Shown here piece by piece: positions 42,455-51,416 of a stretch of 64,000 nt of DNA. Every line of letters starts with the position of its first letter. Positions within the stretch are counted from its first letter, which is position 1. The stretch comes from Haloglomus salinum (GTDB lineage Archaea; Halobacteriota; Halobacteria; Halobacteriales; Haloarculaceae). The notes beneath the pieces were generated by a model. That model had not been told where the DNA came from. It searched no databases and saw nothing but the letters and a program-made list of their open reading frames with translations. The stretch lies in NCBI RefSeq assembly GCF_024298825.1, contig NZ_CP101153.1, positions 2,542,001 through 2,606,000 of the forward strand, written 5' to 3'. A program made the translations under genes and the position numbers.

Positions 42455-43444
42455 ATGGAACGGTCCCGGCTCGTGACGGTCCTGCTCGCGATACTGCTGC
42501 TGACGGCCGGCTGTGCCGCCTCGCCGTCGACGGGCCCCGCGGGCCCGTCGGACGATGGCGCGGGCAACGGGGGAAGCGCCGGGCCGGCCGACCTCCACGG
42601 TGCCGACACGACTGGCAGCGTCACGGTCACCGTCACGCGGGTTGTCGACGGTGACACCCTGAAGGTGGAGTACGACAACGGGACCGCCGATACCGTCCGG
42701 CTGCTCGGGGTCGACACGCCCGAGGTCCACACCGACAACTCGCCCGACGAGTTCGAGGGAATTCCCGAGACCGAGGCCGGGCGCTCCTGTCTCGGGCGCT
42801 GGGGCGAGCAGGCCAGCAGCGACGTGAAGGAGACGCTGACCGGCGAGGAGGTCACGCTCTACTTCGACGCGAACGAGGGTCGCCGTGGCTACTACGACCG
42901 CCTCCTCTCGTACGTCGTCCACGACGGCTCGAACGTCAACTACGGCCTCGTCTCGGGCGGCTACGCCCGGGTGTACGACTCGCAGTTCACCGCGCGTGAG
43001 GCGTTCTACGACGCCGAATCGACCGCACAGAACGAGGGCACGGGCCTCTGGGAGTGCGCTACCGAGTCGCCGCCGACCGGCACGGCGACGGCGACCGCCG
43101 ATGGCGGCTCCACCGACGGCCGCCTCGCCGTCACCACCATCCACGCCGACGCCGAGGGCAACGACAACGAGAACCTCGACGACGAGTACGTGACTCTGGA
43201 GAACACGGGTGACTCGGACCTCTCGCTGTCGGGCTGGACCGTCAGCGACGAGGCCGGGAAGACGTACACCTTCGGCGACGTGACGCTGGCGCCCGGCGAG
43301 ACGGTGACGCTCCACACCGGGAGCGGCTCCGACACCGCGAGCGACGTCTACTGGGGCCGTGATGGGGCCGTCTGGAACAACGGCGGCGACACCGTGACCG
43401 TCCGGGACGACTCGGGGTCGGTCGTCGCCGAGCGGTCGTACTGA
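42455..43444 (+). CDS. Secreted thermonuclease-like lipoprotein with lamin-tail domain
   Basis: A 329-aa protein from ATG 42455. The Sec-type lipoprotein signal (LLAILLLTAGC) anchors it at Cys about residue 19, after which comes a Gly/Ser/Asp linker. The staphylococcal-nuclease domain contains VTRVVDGDTLKVEY, VRLLGVDTPEV and GYYDRLLSYVV, with the catalytic Arg in RLLGVDTPE, Glu and second Arg recognisable. Residues ~225-329 form a lamin-tail domain (VTLENTGDSDLSLSGWTVSDEAG, ending VVAERSY), often found on secreted nucleases in halophiles. It probably degrades extracellular nucleic acid; not tested. Confidence 0.9.
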   Translation: MERSRLVTVLLAILLLTAGCAASPSTGPAGPSDDGAGNGGSAGPADLHGADTTGSVTVTVTRVVDGDTLKVEYDNGTADTVRLLGVDTPEVHTDNSPDEFEGIPETEAGRSCLGRWGEQASSDVKETLTGEEVTLYFDANEGRRGYYDRLLSYVVHDGSNVNYGLVSGGYARVYDSQFTAREAFYDAESTAQNEGTGLWECATESPPTGTATATADGGSTDGRLAVTTIHADAEGNDNENLDDEYVTLENTGDSDLSLSGWTVSDEAGKTYTFGDVTLAPGETVTLHTGSGSDTASDVYWGRDGAVWNNGGDTVTVRDDSGSVVAERSY

Positions 43445-43486
43445 CCGCTCCTCTCCAGGGTCCTGCTTTCTGGTTGGTGGGGTGCG

Positions 43487-43921
43487 CTACGGCGTGAGAT
43501 AGTGCCTGGTTTCCTCGGCCACCCTGTCTACGAACCAACCGTGGAGTGCGCCGATGTAGGGGTCGGTGATGGCATCTTGAGCCGGTGGAGGAACGAAGTG
43601 GCTATGGAGTGGAGAATACACACTCCAGGGTGAGACGTACGACTGCTTAGGCGTCCCCCCTCGTGCCCAGTACCGCTCCTCGAGTGGGTGGGAGATCAGT
43701 CGGTCCGTCGTCGTCAGCGCAACGACCAGATACTGGGTTCCGTGGAAGGGATGACTGTTGTCGGAGAGAATCAGGCACGGACGCGTCTTTATCTCCCCCT
43801 CATCGACCTCTGTGGAATCACCGGCGTCGATGATCGACCTCGCCTCTCCCGCCAACCGGAAGGGGTCGATACTCCAGACAACATCTCCACGCTGGTATGT
43901 TCGGGTGTCCCACGAACTCAT
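43487..43921 (-). CDS. MazF/PemK-type toxin
   Basis: A 144-aa protein of the PemK/MazF superfamily, likely a ribonuclease toxin. The core motifs are QRGDVVWSID, KTRPCLILSDNSHPFHGTQYL, VVALTTTD and SYVSPWSV. The Arg of KTRPC and the following beta strands are family-typical. The C-terminus is longer than canonical MazF. It follows the antitoxin (61-bp gap, same direction) and lies in a lower-GC patch. Start ATG 43921. Confidence 0.8.
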   Translation of the reverse strand: MSSWDTRTYQRGDVVWSIDPFRLAGEARSIIDAGDSTEVDEGEIKTRPCLILSDNSHPFHGTQYLVVALTTTDRLISHPLEERYWARGGTPKQSYVSPWSVYSPLHSHFVPPPAQDAITDPYIGALHGWFVDRVAEETRHYLTP

Positions 43922-43982
43922 CTATCGACAGGCAAGCCTGCGAGTCTCAAATGTGTATTTCGCTGCTGACTCTCGGCTGACA

Positions 43983-44534
43983 TCAGTGGCCATTCTGTTC
44001 CGATTCCCCTCTCTCCGTGTCGATCTCAACGATTGCCGGTTTCGGTGAATCCGGGAGCATTCTGAACCGCGAGTCCGACGAATGGGTATCGAAGACCCGG
44101 GAGAACGTGTCGCTCTTCCCGCCGTCGCGTCCCTCGGAATGCTGGCCTGCCAGTTCATTGGTCGATGGCTCTCCATCGTAGTCTGCTGCTGCGTCCGCCC
44201 ACTCTTCCGCATCAGTATCGTCCTTGATGAACGGCTCATCGTCCTCGAACGGTTCTCCCGGTATCGATTCCATCGTCTCCAGAAGCTCGGCGAGCCGGTC
44301 CGAGTCTGTCGTGATGGCCCAGTGCTGACCGCGATGCTCGACGAATCCCCGACTCTTCAGCCGTGTGAGATTCGTACTGACTGTGTTGGGGTCCCTGTCA
44401 ATCGCCTCAGCGATCTCGCCACGTGTGAAGGCCATCTCCTCGTTCTCAACGAGGAACTCTACGACCGCTTCGGCAGTAGAGCGTTCTCTATCAGTGCTCT
44501 CCGCCGTCTCGAACTCATCGCGAGTAATCGGCAT
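43983..44534 (-). CDS. Winged-helix antitoxin/regulator of the MazF-type toxin
   Basis: A 183-aa protein with a winged-helix DNA-binding domain at residues ~18-75 (STAEAVVEFLVENEEMAFTR, IAEAIDRDPNTVSTNLTRLK, FVEHRGQHWAITT). The C-terminal half is acidic, unstructured-looking sequence rich in Asp/Glu, a form expected for a toxin-neutralising tail. It is transcribed ahead of the toxin. A palindrome and a repeated hexamer just upstream suggest self-repression. Start ATG 44534. The pairing is inferred from order and composition, with no biochemical support here. Confidence 0.72.
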   Translation of the reverse strand: MPITRDEFETAESTDRERSTAEAVVEFLVENEEMAFTRGEIAEAIDRDPNTVSTNLTRLKSRGFVEHRGQHWAITTDSDRLAELLETMESIPGEPFEDDEPFIKDDTDAEEWADAAADYDGEPSTNELAGQHSEGRDGGKSDTFSRVFDTHSSDSRFRMLPDSPKPAIVEIDTERGESEQNGH

Positions 44535-44546
44535 TCGTGGACACCT

Positions 44547-44585
44547 GCTTAGCTAGTGTAAGCTGTACTCGATGAAAAGTGTACT
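44547..44585. promoter_or_regulatory. Candidate operator of the toxin-antitoxin operon
   Basis: GCTTA-GCTAGTG-TAAGC (44547-44563) is an inverted repeat 13 bases before the antitoxin ATG. TGTACT occurs at 44564-44569 and again at 44580-44585, 16 bases apart. This spacing on one side of the DNA fits a winged-helix dimer. Confidence 0.4.
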
Positions 44586-44738
44586 GGTGAAAATCTCCGC
44601 CCCGTCCCCACACCCTCGGTCGAGATTCATCGACACTCGGTAAGATATTCGGGGGGAATCCCCCTCGCATTGGGGTCACTACGCACTCCGCACCCGCCGA
44701 CCGTAACCTTTCAACCCGCGCCCGGCGAACCGCGCGGC

Positions 44739-46034
44739 ATGTACGAGCGTCTGAAGGGCTTTCGCGACTTCTTCCCCGCGGAGATGGCCGCCCGGCGCGC
44801 CGTCGTCGACACCGTCGAGGACGTCGCGCGTCGCTACGGCTTCCGTGAGATCGACACGCCCCGCCTCGAATCCGCCGAGATGTGGGCCGACAAATCCGGC
44901 GACGACATCGTCGACGAGCTGTACGCCTTCGAGGACAGGGGTGGGCGCCACGTCACGCTCACGCCCGAGCTCACGCCGACGGTCGCGCGCATGGTCGTCG
45001 ACAAGGGGCAGGAGCTGAGCAAGCCCATCAAGTGGGTCTCGACCCGCCCGTTCTGGCGGTACGAGGCGGTCCAGCAGGGCCGCTTCCGCGAGTTCCACCA
45101 GACCAACGTCGACATCTTCGGGACCGACGAGCCGACGGCCGACGCCGAGGTACTGGCGTTCGCCGCGGACTCGCTGACCGAACTCGGCCTCACGGGCGAG
45201 GACTTCGAGTTCCGCGTCTCGCACCGCGACATCCTCGGGAACCTGCTGGAGTCGTTCGAGCCCGATGTCGACACGCGCGCGGCCATCCGCGCGGTCGACA
45301 AGCGTGCGAAGGTCGACTACGACGAGTACCTCGACCTGCTCGCGGCGGCGGGGATGGAGCGGGCCGACGCCGAATCGTTCGACGACCTCGTCGCCGGCGA
45401 CGACCTCGAGGCCGTGGCCGAGGCCGGCAACGAGGACGTGAACGCCGCCGTCGACAACCTGCGTGCTGTCCTCGACGCCGCCGAGGACTTCGGCGTCCGC
45501 GAGTTCTGCGACGTGTCGCTCGCGACCGCCCGCGGCCTCGACTACTACACCGGCGTCGTCTTCGAGTGCTTCGACTCGACGGGCGAGGTCTCGCGCTCCG
45601 TCTTCGGCGGCGGCCGCTACGACGACCTCATCGAGTCGTTCGGCGGCCAGCCCACGCCCGCTGTCGGCGTCGCGCCCGGACACGCCACGCTCCACCTCCT
45701 CTGCCAGCGCGCCGGCGTCTACCCCGACGAGGCCGTCACCACGGACTACTACGTGCTGTCGGTGGGCGAGACGCGGCCCGAGGCCCTGCGCGTGGCCCGT
45801 GACCTCCGCGAGCGCGGCCACGTCGTCGAGACGGACCTCAACGACCGCGGCTTCGGCTCGCAGCTCTCCTATGCCGACTCCATCAACGCCGAGACGGTCG
45901 TCGTCGTCGGCGAGCGCGACCTGGAGGACGGCAACGTGACGGTCAAGGACATGGCCAGCGGCGACGAGACGACGGCGCCGTTCGAGAGCTTCCCCGGCGA
46001 CGCGGAGCGGCCGACGTACGACGATTTCGCGTAA
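44739..46034 (+). CDS. hisS: Histidyl-tRNA synthetase
   Basis: Class II synthetase that charges tRNA-His, 431 aa. MYERLKGFRDFFPAEM is the conserved start; an extension to 44670 is promoter DNA. Motif 2 is RPFWRYEAVQQGRFREFHQ, His-specific loops are LDYYTGVVFE and FGGGRYDDLIESFGG, and the C-terminal anticodon domain has YYVLSVGETRPEAL and VVVVGERDL. The 204-bp spacer before it is AT-rich. Confidence 0.95.
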   Translation: MYERLKGFRDFFPAEMAARRAVVDTVEDVARRYGFREIDTPRLESAEMWADKSGDDIVDELYAFEDRGGRHVTLTPELTPTVARMVVDKGQELSKPIKWVSTRPFWRYEAVQQGRFREFHQTNVDIFGTDEPTADAEVLAFAADSLTELGLTGEDFEFRVSHRDILGNLLESFEPDVDTRAAIRAVDKRAKVDYDEYLDLLAAAGMERADAESFDDLVAGDDLEAVAEAGNEDVNAAVDNLRAVLDAAEDFGVREFCDVSLATARGLDYYTGVVFECFDSTGEVSRSVFGGGRYDDLIESFGGQPTPAVGVAPGHATLHLLCQRAGVYPDEAVTTDYYVLSVGETRPEALRVARDLRERGHVVETDLNDRGFGSQLSYADSINAETVVVVGERDLEDGNVTVKDMASGDETTAPFESFPGDAERPTYDDFA

Positions 46035-46090
46035 CTCGGAGGTTTGTGTTCAGTTGCCGAAATTGTGGGGATGAATCTGAGGTTATGGAG

Positions 46091-47218
46091 TTATCTGCTG
46101 GATAATTCCCCGAATAGCGACTCGTACTCGCCCGCGACCCGTGACCAGTCGTAGTCCAGCGCCCGCTCGCGAGCGCGCTCACCCATCGTACCCAGTGTCC
46201 CGCGGTCGGCCGCGAGCGCGTCCAGGGTTGCCGCCAGCCGCTCGGGTTTCGGGTCGACCACCCGTCCCACGGCGTCGTCGACCACGTCCGTCGCCGCGCG
46301 CGGCGAGGCCACCACGGGTGTCCCCGACGCGAGCGCCTCCAGCACCGTCAGTGGCATCCCCTCGTACGCGGAGGGCAGGACGAACACGTCGCTCCGGGCG
46401 TACCGCGCGGGGAGGTTGGCATCGGGGACGTAGCCGAGGAACGCCACGCGGTCGCCGACGCCGGTGCGCCGGACGCGCCGCTCCAGTTCCTCGCGCAGCG
46501 GGCCGTCGCCGCCGACCGTGAGCCGCCAGTCGCCGTCCGACTGCGCGACGGCGTCCACCAGCCGTTCCGGTCGCTTCTGCTCGACGAGCCGACCCTGGAA
46601 GTGGACGCGGACGGGCCCCTCGCCGTCGGATTCGGCGTCACCCGCGCCGGGGTGGAACCGCTCGGTGTCGACGCCGTTCGGGATGTCGACGAGCCGGCCG
46701 TCCGCAGCCGGGTCCGGTCCCCCGAGCCGGCCGACACGTGCGATGTCCTCGCGGACGTTGCCGGAGATGGCGACCACGCGGTCCGTGCGGCGGGCGATGC
46801 GGCGCTCCAGCGCCGCGTAGGCCAGCGCCTGGGGCTTGCCGAGGACACCCCGCGCGCCAGCGCGGGCGAGCCAGCCGTGCCAGACGAGGTGGAAGACCAT
46901 CGCCGTCGGCACGTCGAACTCGACTCCGAGGGCGGCGCTCTCGTCGGTCAGGAGGAGGGCGTCGCAGGCCTCGGCGTCGGCGCGGGCGGCGCGGGCCAGC
47001 CCCAGTTCCGTGACGGGGTTGGCCTTCACGCCGCGCGGCGATGGGTACATCCGCACGTCGATGTCGTCGATGCCGTCGCGGCGCTCGCGCGGCTCGTCGG
47101 TGAAGACGGTCACGTCGTGACCGCGCGCACCGAGCGCGCGAGTGAGGTGTTCCGTGTGGCGCTCGCCGCCGCCGGGCTCCGGGCGGGCGAAGTACGCCTG
47201 GAGCACGCCGACGTGCAT
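46091..47218 (-). CDS. Glycosyltransferase family 4 protein
   Basis: A 375-aa GT-B glycosyltransferase from ATG 47218 (MHVGVLQAYFARPEPGGGER). The donor-binding half has VHFQGRLVEQKRPERLVDAV, VAFLGYVPDANLPARYARSD and the Glu-containing motif VLPSAYEGMPLTVLEALASGTPVV. It is likely to transfer a sugar onto a lipid- or protein-linked glycan. It is downstream of a second glycosyltransferase (37-bp gap, same direction) and probably in one operon. No flippase or oligosaccharyltransferase is near. Confidence 0.9.
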   Translation of the reverse strand: MHVGVLQAYFARPEPGGGERHTEHLTRALGARGHDVTVFTDEPRERRDGIDDIDVRMYPSPRGVKANPVTELGLARAARADAEACDALLLTDESAALGVEFDVPTAMVFHLVWHGWLARAGARGVLGKPQALAYAALERRIARRTDRVVAISGNVREDIARVGRLGGPDPAADGRLVDIPNGVDTERFHPGAGDAESDGEGPVRVHFQGRLVEQKRPERLVDAVAQSDGDWRLTVGGDGPLREELERRVRRTGVGDRVAFLGYVPDANLPARYARSDVFVLPSAYEGMPLTVLEALASGTPVVASPRAATDVVDDAVGRVVDPKPERLAATLDALAADRGTLGTMGERARERALDYDWSRVAGEYESLFGELSSR

Positions 47219-47255
47219 CAGCGCCCCTCCGTCGGGCCGGGGGCGACCCAGCGCA

Positions 47256-48491
47256 TCAGAAACGCGCCTGGAAGTCGGCGTAATGCCCGGTGACCAGTTC
47301 GCGGAGGCGTGTCTCGAAGGTCTCGCGGGAGAACTCTTCGACCGCCGCGCGGGCGTCGCCGTCGGCGAGTCCGTCACGCTCGAAGCGTGCGAGTGCGGTC
47401 CGGATGCCCGCGGGCGTGCCGTCGTGGGTGTAGCCGTTCTCGCCCTCGTCGACGTGCATCCCGGGGAAGCCCGTCTCGTTGACGAGACACGCCTTGTCCG
47501 AGGCGTTCGCCTCGACGGGAACGATGCCGAAGTCCTCCCGGTGGCCGTTGAACACGACCGCGCGACAGTTCGAGAGGAGCGCGCGCTTCTCGTCCTCGCT
47601 GACGAAGCCCCGGTAGTCGACGTTCGGGAGCGAACTGACCCGCTCGCGGACGCGCGCGGCCACGTCACCCTCTGGCCCCGCGAGCAGGAGTCGGCGGTCG
47701 GTGCCGGCGAACGCCTCCACGACGGCCTCGACACCCTTCTCGTCGTCCAGCCGGCCGAGATGGAGGTAGTAGCTGCTGTCCGTCCCGGCCGAGGGGTCGG
47801 TGTCGCCGGGGTGACCACCACGCTCCCGCGCCACCGGTGCCCCGCCGTCTGTCCGGTACCGTTCCAGCGGAACCGGTGGGTAGAGCACCTCAGATTCGCG
47901 GTCGTAGTACTTCCAGAGTCGGCGCGCGATGACCGGGCTGTTGGCGAGATAGTGGTCGACGCGGCGGTCGACCGCCGCATCACGCGTCCGGAGATAGCGC
48001 AGGAGTGGTCGGCCGAGCAGCCCCAGAGCCGACCCCTTGCGCTCGTGGTAGAGGTCGTAGAACCAGCGGGGCGGGGAGTGACAGTAGTTGATGTGGAGGG
48101 TGTCGTCGGGCGTCACGACGGCCCGGGGGGTCGCCCCGGAGGTCACGAGGACATCGATGTCACCGTACTCGCGCCAGTCGACGTCCTCCCAGATGCCGTA
48201 CTCGAAGACGCGGTCGATTCCTGCCTGGGCGCGCCGGAGGGGTGTCAGCGAGAGGTCCTCCAGCACGTCGTGGAACGGGATATCCGACGGGCCGGCGGTC
48301 TCGGTCGGGGGGTCGACCGTGTAGATACAGTCCGCACCGAGCGTCTCGGCGATCGCCCCGGCGACGCGGACGGCGCCGCCGATTCCCCGGACGCGCCAGT
48401 GTGCGACCGCGATGTTCAGGTCCGCGATGTCGACCGATGGTCGTTCGGGGATGTCGACCCCAGCCGTCGCGCCGGTCGACTCGCTACTCAC
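47256..48491 (-). CDS. Glycosyltransferase family 4 protein
   Basis: A 411-aa GT-B enzyme from GTG 48491. The N-terminal half begins IAVAHWRVRGIGGAVRVAGA, with DDTLHINYCHSPPRWFYDLY in the acceptor region. The donor half has YYLHLGRLDDEKGVEAVVEAF, VDYRGFVSEDEKRALLSNC and VVFNGHREDFGIVPVEANAS. This GTG is preferred because TATA-like TTTTCTATG lies about 28 bases upstream; an in-frame GTG at 48590 is less likely. It is first in a two-gene operon with the next glycosyltransferase. The upstream spacer (235 bp) is shared with aceA. Which sugar is transferred cannot be told. Confidence 0.86.
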   Translation of the reverse strand: MSSESTGATAGVDIPERPSVDIADLNIAVAHWRVRGIGGAVRVAGAIAETLGADCIYTVDPPTETAGPSDIPFHDVLEDLSLTPLRRAQAGIDRVFEYGIWEDVDWREYGDIDVLVTSGATPRAVVTPDDTLHINYCHSPPRWFYDLYHERKGSALGLLGRPLLRYLRTRDAAVDRRVDHYLANSPVIARRLWKYYDRESEVLYPPVPLERYRTDGGAPVARERGGHPGDTDPSAGTDSSYYLHLGRLDDEKGVEAVVEAFAGTDRRLLLAGPEGDVAARVRERVSSLPNVDYRGFVSEDEKRALLSNCRAVVFNGHREDFGIVPVEANASDKACLVNETGFPGMHVDEGENGYTHDGTPAGIRTALARFERDGLADGDARAAVEEFSRETFETRLRELVTGHYADFQARF

Positions 48492-48663
48492 TGCGGAACA
48501 CTGAGGCGAAATGCATAGAAAATCCTTGTGGCCTGTGGCGGTCGGGTCGGTCGATACCACCCCTCGGCTTCGTTCGCTAGAGGATGTCACTCCCTTATAT
48601 TCGTTAGTCGAACCTAGCGCCGCGTAACTCCTTAGACGATATTACCATTATAATTCATAAGGG

Positions 48664-48670
48664 TTTTATC
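48664..48670 (+). promoter_or_regulatory. TATA element of aceA
   Basis: TTTTATC lies 57-63 bases before ATG 48727, in an AT-rich block (48640-48670). It predicts a 5' leader of about 35 bases. Confidence 0.45.
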
Positions 48671-48726
48671 CGCCCTCGTTTCACGGTCGGACAGAGTACG
48701 GGCCTTCGCGCCCGCTCAGACAACCA

Positions 48727-49794
48727 ATGGCACACGACAACGACGGCAAGGACGAGGTTGCGAGCCGCGTCCAGAACACGGAATCTATCGTTCGAGAGGT
48801 CGACAACAAGGCTGCGCGCGAGCTGCGCCAGAAGTTCGAGGAGCAGGACTTCACGTTCGCGCCCGGTCTCTACCACGCGCTCGACGCGCGCCTGGCCGAG
48901 ATGGCCGGGCTCGACGCCGCGTACATGTCGGGCTACTCGACGGTCCTGGGCCAGTTCGGCTTCCCGGACCTCGAGATGGTCACGATGACCGAGATGGTCG
49001 AGAACGCAAAGCGCATCGTCGAGTCCACGAACCTGCCGGTCGTCGCCGACTGTGACACCGGCTACGGTGGCATCCACAACGTCCGCCGCGCGGTCCGCGA
49101 GTACGAGAAGGCCGGCGTCGCCGCCGTCCACATCGAGGACCAGACGACCCCGAAGCGCTGTGGCCACATCGCTGGCAAGAAGATCGTCCCGCGTGACGAG
49201 GCGAAGGCCCGATTCGAGGCTGCCGTCGACGCCAAGCAGGACGAGGACACCATCATCATCGCCCGTACCGACGCCTACGGCTCGGCCAACGGTGACTGGG
49301 AGGAGCACCTCGAGCGCGGCCGGATGTACGCCGACGCCGGCGTCGACCTGGTCTGGCCCGAGATGCCGGACCCGTCTCGCGACGACGCTGTCGAGTACGC
49401 CGAGACCATCCACGAGACCCACCCGGACCTGAAGCTGGCGTTCAACTACTCCAGCTCGTTCGCGTGGTCCGAGGAGGAGGACCCGCTCACGTTCCAGGAG
49501 CTGGGTGACCTCGGCTACCAGTACATCTTCATCACCCTCTACGCCCTGCACAGCGGTGCGCACGCGGTCTACGAGGACATGAAGAACATCTCGGAGAACG
49601 ACGAGGAAGCGCAGTGGGACCTCGAGGACCGCTACCTCGGCCACGAGACCGAGAGCCACCACGAGCTCTCGTTCGTCTCGCGGTTCCAGGACATCGAGGC
49701 GCAGTTCGACCCCGAGGCCAAGAAGCGGATGGAGGAGTCCGCCGGCTTCACCGAGGAGGAGTCGGACCCGCTGACCTCGAACGACGACGACTGA
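48727..49794 (+). CDS. aceA: Isocitrate lyase (AceA, haloarchaeal type)
   Basis: Glyoxylate-cycle enzyme cleaving isocitrate to succinate and glyoxylate, 355 aa. It is of the short PEP-mutase/isocitrate lyase superfamily type: [36 protein letters not shown] (metal site), active-site loop KRCGH at residues 143-147 with catalytic Cys145, and [16 protein letters not shown] also occurs in methylisocitrate lyases, so that function is the alternative. The end LTSNDDD is typical of haloarchaeal AceA. No malate synthase is adjacent. Confidence 0.88.
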   Translation: MAHDNDGKDEVASRVQNTESIVREVDNKAARELRQKFEEQDFTFAPGLYHALDARLAEMAGLDAAYMSGYSTVLGQFGFPDLEMVTMTEMVENAKRIVESTNLPVVADCDTGYGGIHNVRRAVREYEKAGVAAVHIEDQTTPKRCGHIAGKKIVPRDEAKARFEAAVDAKQDEDTIIIARTDAYGSANGDWEEHLERGRMYADAGVDLVWPEMPDPSRDDAVEYAETIHETHPDLKLAFNYSSSFAWSEEEDPLTFQELGDLGYQYIFITLYALHSGAHAVYEDMKNISENDEEAQWDLEDRYLGHETESHHELSFVSRFQDIEAQFDPEAKKRMEESAGFTEEESDPLTSNDDD

Positions 49795-49811
49795 TTCCGT
49801 CGCAACTCGCG

Positions 49812-49836
49812 GCCGATTGCGGTTTTTTCTTTCTTC
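49812..49836 (+). terminator. T-rich terminator of aceA
   Basis: CCG-ATTG-CGG is followed by TTTTTTCTTTCTT (49823-49835), 17 bases after the aceA stop. T-rich tracts end transcription in archaea. Confidence 0.55.
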
Positions 49837-49973
49837 GCCCACTAGTCGCCGCTCTTCCTGATTTATATCTGTCATTCGACATCAAGCGGCGACGTTTGCT
49901 GGAAATCTGGCCCCGGTGCGCGCTTCGTCGGTCGGGCCCCGAACATATGGCCCGTCCCGCCGTCGTCGCCATC

Positions 49974-51383
49974 ATGTTCGACCAGCACGCCGACCCGGAC
50001 CCGCTCGGCCGTACGCTGGCGGGGCGGGCGTTCGCCGACCCGTTCCCGTGGCAGTTCCTCACACGTATCGCCGAGATTCCCGACCGGCTCGGCGGGTCGG
50101 CCGGGGAGCGCCGTGCGGCCGACCTCGCCCGCGAGGCACTCCCCGGCGCCCCCACGCTCCAGTCGTTCCCCATCGAGCGATGGACCCGTGGCACGACCGA
50201 CCTGACCGTCGCCGTCGACCGCCCTGACGGGCCCGTCGAGCGCTCTTTCGAGGCTGTCGCGCTCCCGTACTCGCCCGCCGGTACGGTCGCTGCGCCGCTG
50301 GTGGACGTCGGCTACGGGACCGAGGCCGAGGTCGCGGACGCGTCCCTCGACGGTGCCATCGCGGTCGCACGGACGGACAGCCCCGAGTCGAAACGCTTCG
50401 TCCACCGCATGGAGACGTACGGCCACGCCGTCGACGCCGGCGCCGAGGCGTTCCTGTTCGTCAACCACGTCCCCGGCCAGTTACCACCGACGGGGTCGCT
50501 CCGATTCGGGGGGTCGGGTGCAGTTCCGGGCGTCGGCGTCTCCCGGGAGACGGGCGCCTGGTTGGCGGACTACGCGGATGGTGACGACGACTCGCCGTCG
50601 GTCACCGCCCGTCTCGCCGTCGAAGCCGCCACCGAGCGGGCCGAGAGCCGCAACGTCGTGACTCACCTCGGCCCGGACACGGACGAGCGCGTGGTCCTGG
50701 TCGCCCACCTCGACGCACACGACATCGCGGAGGGAGCCCTCGACAACGGTGCCGGGCTCACCGTGGCCGTGACGGCCGCGCGCCTGCTCGCGGCGGTCGC
50801 CGATGACTCCGATGCGCCGGGTCCCGGCCTCGAACGAGGGATTACCGTCGCGGCGGTCGGCTGCGAGGAGACGGGCCTGCTCGGGAGCGAGGCGCTGGCC
50901 GACCGACTCGATGTCGAGCACGTCCACGCGGTCTGCAATGTCGACGGGGCCGGGCGCGCCCGCGACCTGCGGGCGTTCACGCACGGCTCGGCGGCGGTCG
51001 AGTCACTCACGCACGACGTGACCGACACCGCCGGGGCCCCCCTCCACGTCGAACCGACGCCGCACCCGTACAGCGACCACTGGCCGTTCCTCCGCGCGGG
51101 CGTCCCGGCGCTCCAGCTCCACAGCCAGCCGCCGTCGGGCGGCGAGGGGCCCGGCGGGGGCTCGCGCGGCCGCGGGTACACCCACACGCGCGCCGACACG
51201 CGGGACAAGGTGGACGCCCGGGACCTCCGGAGCCACGCGGTCCTGACCGCGCTGCTCGTGCACGCGCTGACGCGCCGGGACCTGCCACGCCGGGACCCGG
51301 CCGAAATCGCGGTCGAGTTGCGGGATACCGGTGCCGAGCCGGGGATGCGCGCGGCCGGCATCTGGCCTGCACGCTGGGACTGA
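49974..51383 (+). CDS. M28 family (aminopeptidase-type) metallopeptidase
   Basis: A 469-aa zinc peptidase. The metal ligands can be placed as His and Asp in VAHLDAHDIAEGALDNGAG, Glu pair in GCEETGLLGSEAL, Asp in CNVDGAG and a final His in YSDHWPFLRAG. An N-terminal domain of about 190 residues with a protease-associated-like fold precedes the catalytic part. ATG 49974 (MFDQHADP) is chosen; 49947 is possible (MARPAVVAI). A TTTATAT at 49860-49866 may be the promoter. No signal peptide is clear, so it may act in the cytoplasm on peptides. Convergent with truA. Confidence 0.84.
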   Translation: MFDQHADPDPLGRTLAGRAFADPFPWQFLTRIAEIPDRLGGSAGERRAADLAREALPGAPTLQSFPIERWTRGTTDLTVAVDRPDGPVERSFEAVALPYSPAGTVAAPLVDVGYGTEAEVADASLDGAIAVARTDSPESKRFVHRMETYGHAVDAGAEAFLFVNHVPGQLPPTGSLRFGGSGAVPGVGVSRETGAWLADYADGDDDSPSVTARLAVEAATERAESRNVVTHLGPDTDERVVLVAHLDAHDIAEGALDNGAGLTVAVTAARLLAAVADDSDAPGPGLERGITVAAVGCEETGLLGSEALADRLDVEHVHAVCNVDGAGRARDLRAFTHGSAAVESLTHDVTDTAGAPLHVEPTPHPYSDHWPFLRAGVPALQLHSQPPSGGEGPGGGSRGRGYTHTRADTRDKVDARDLRSHAVLTALLVHALTRRDLPRRDPAEIAVELRDTGAEPGMRAAGIWPARWD

Positions 51384-51416
51384 GCGACACTCGACGGCCG
51401 GGCCGGAGCGCGACGG

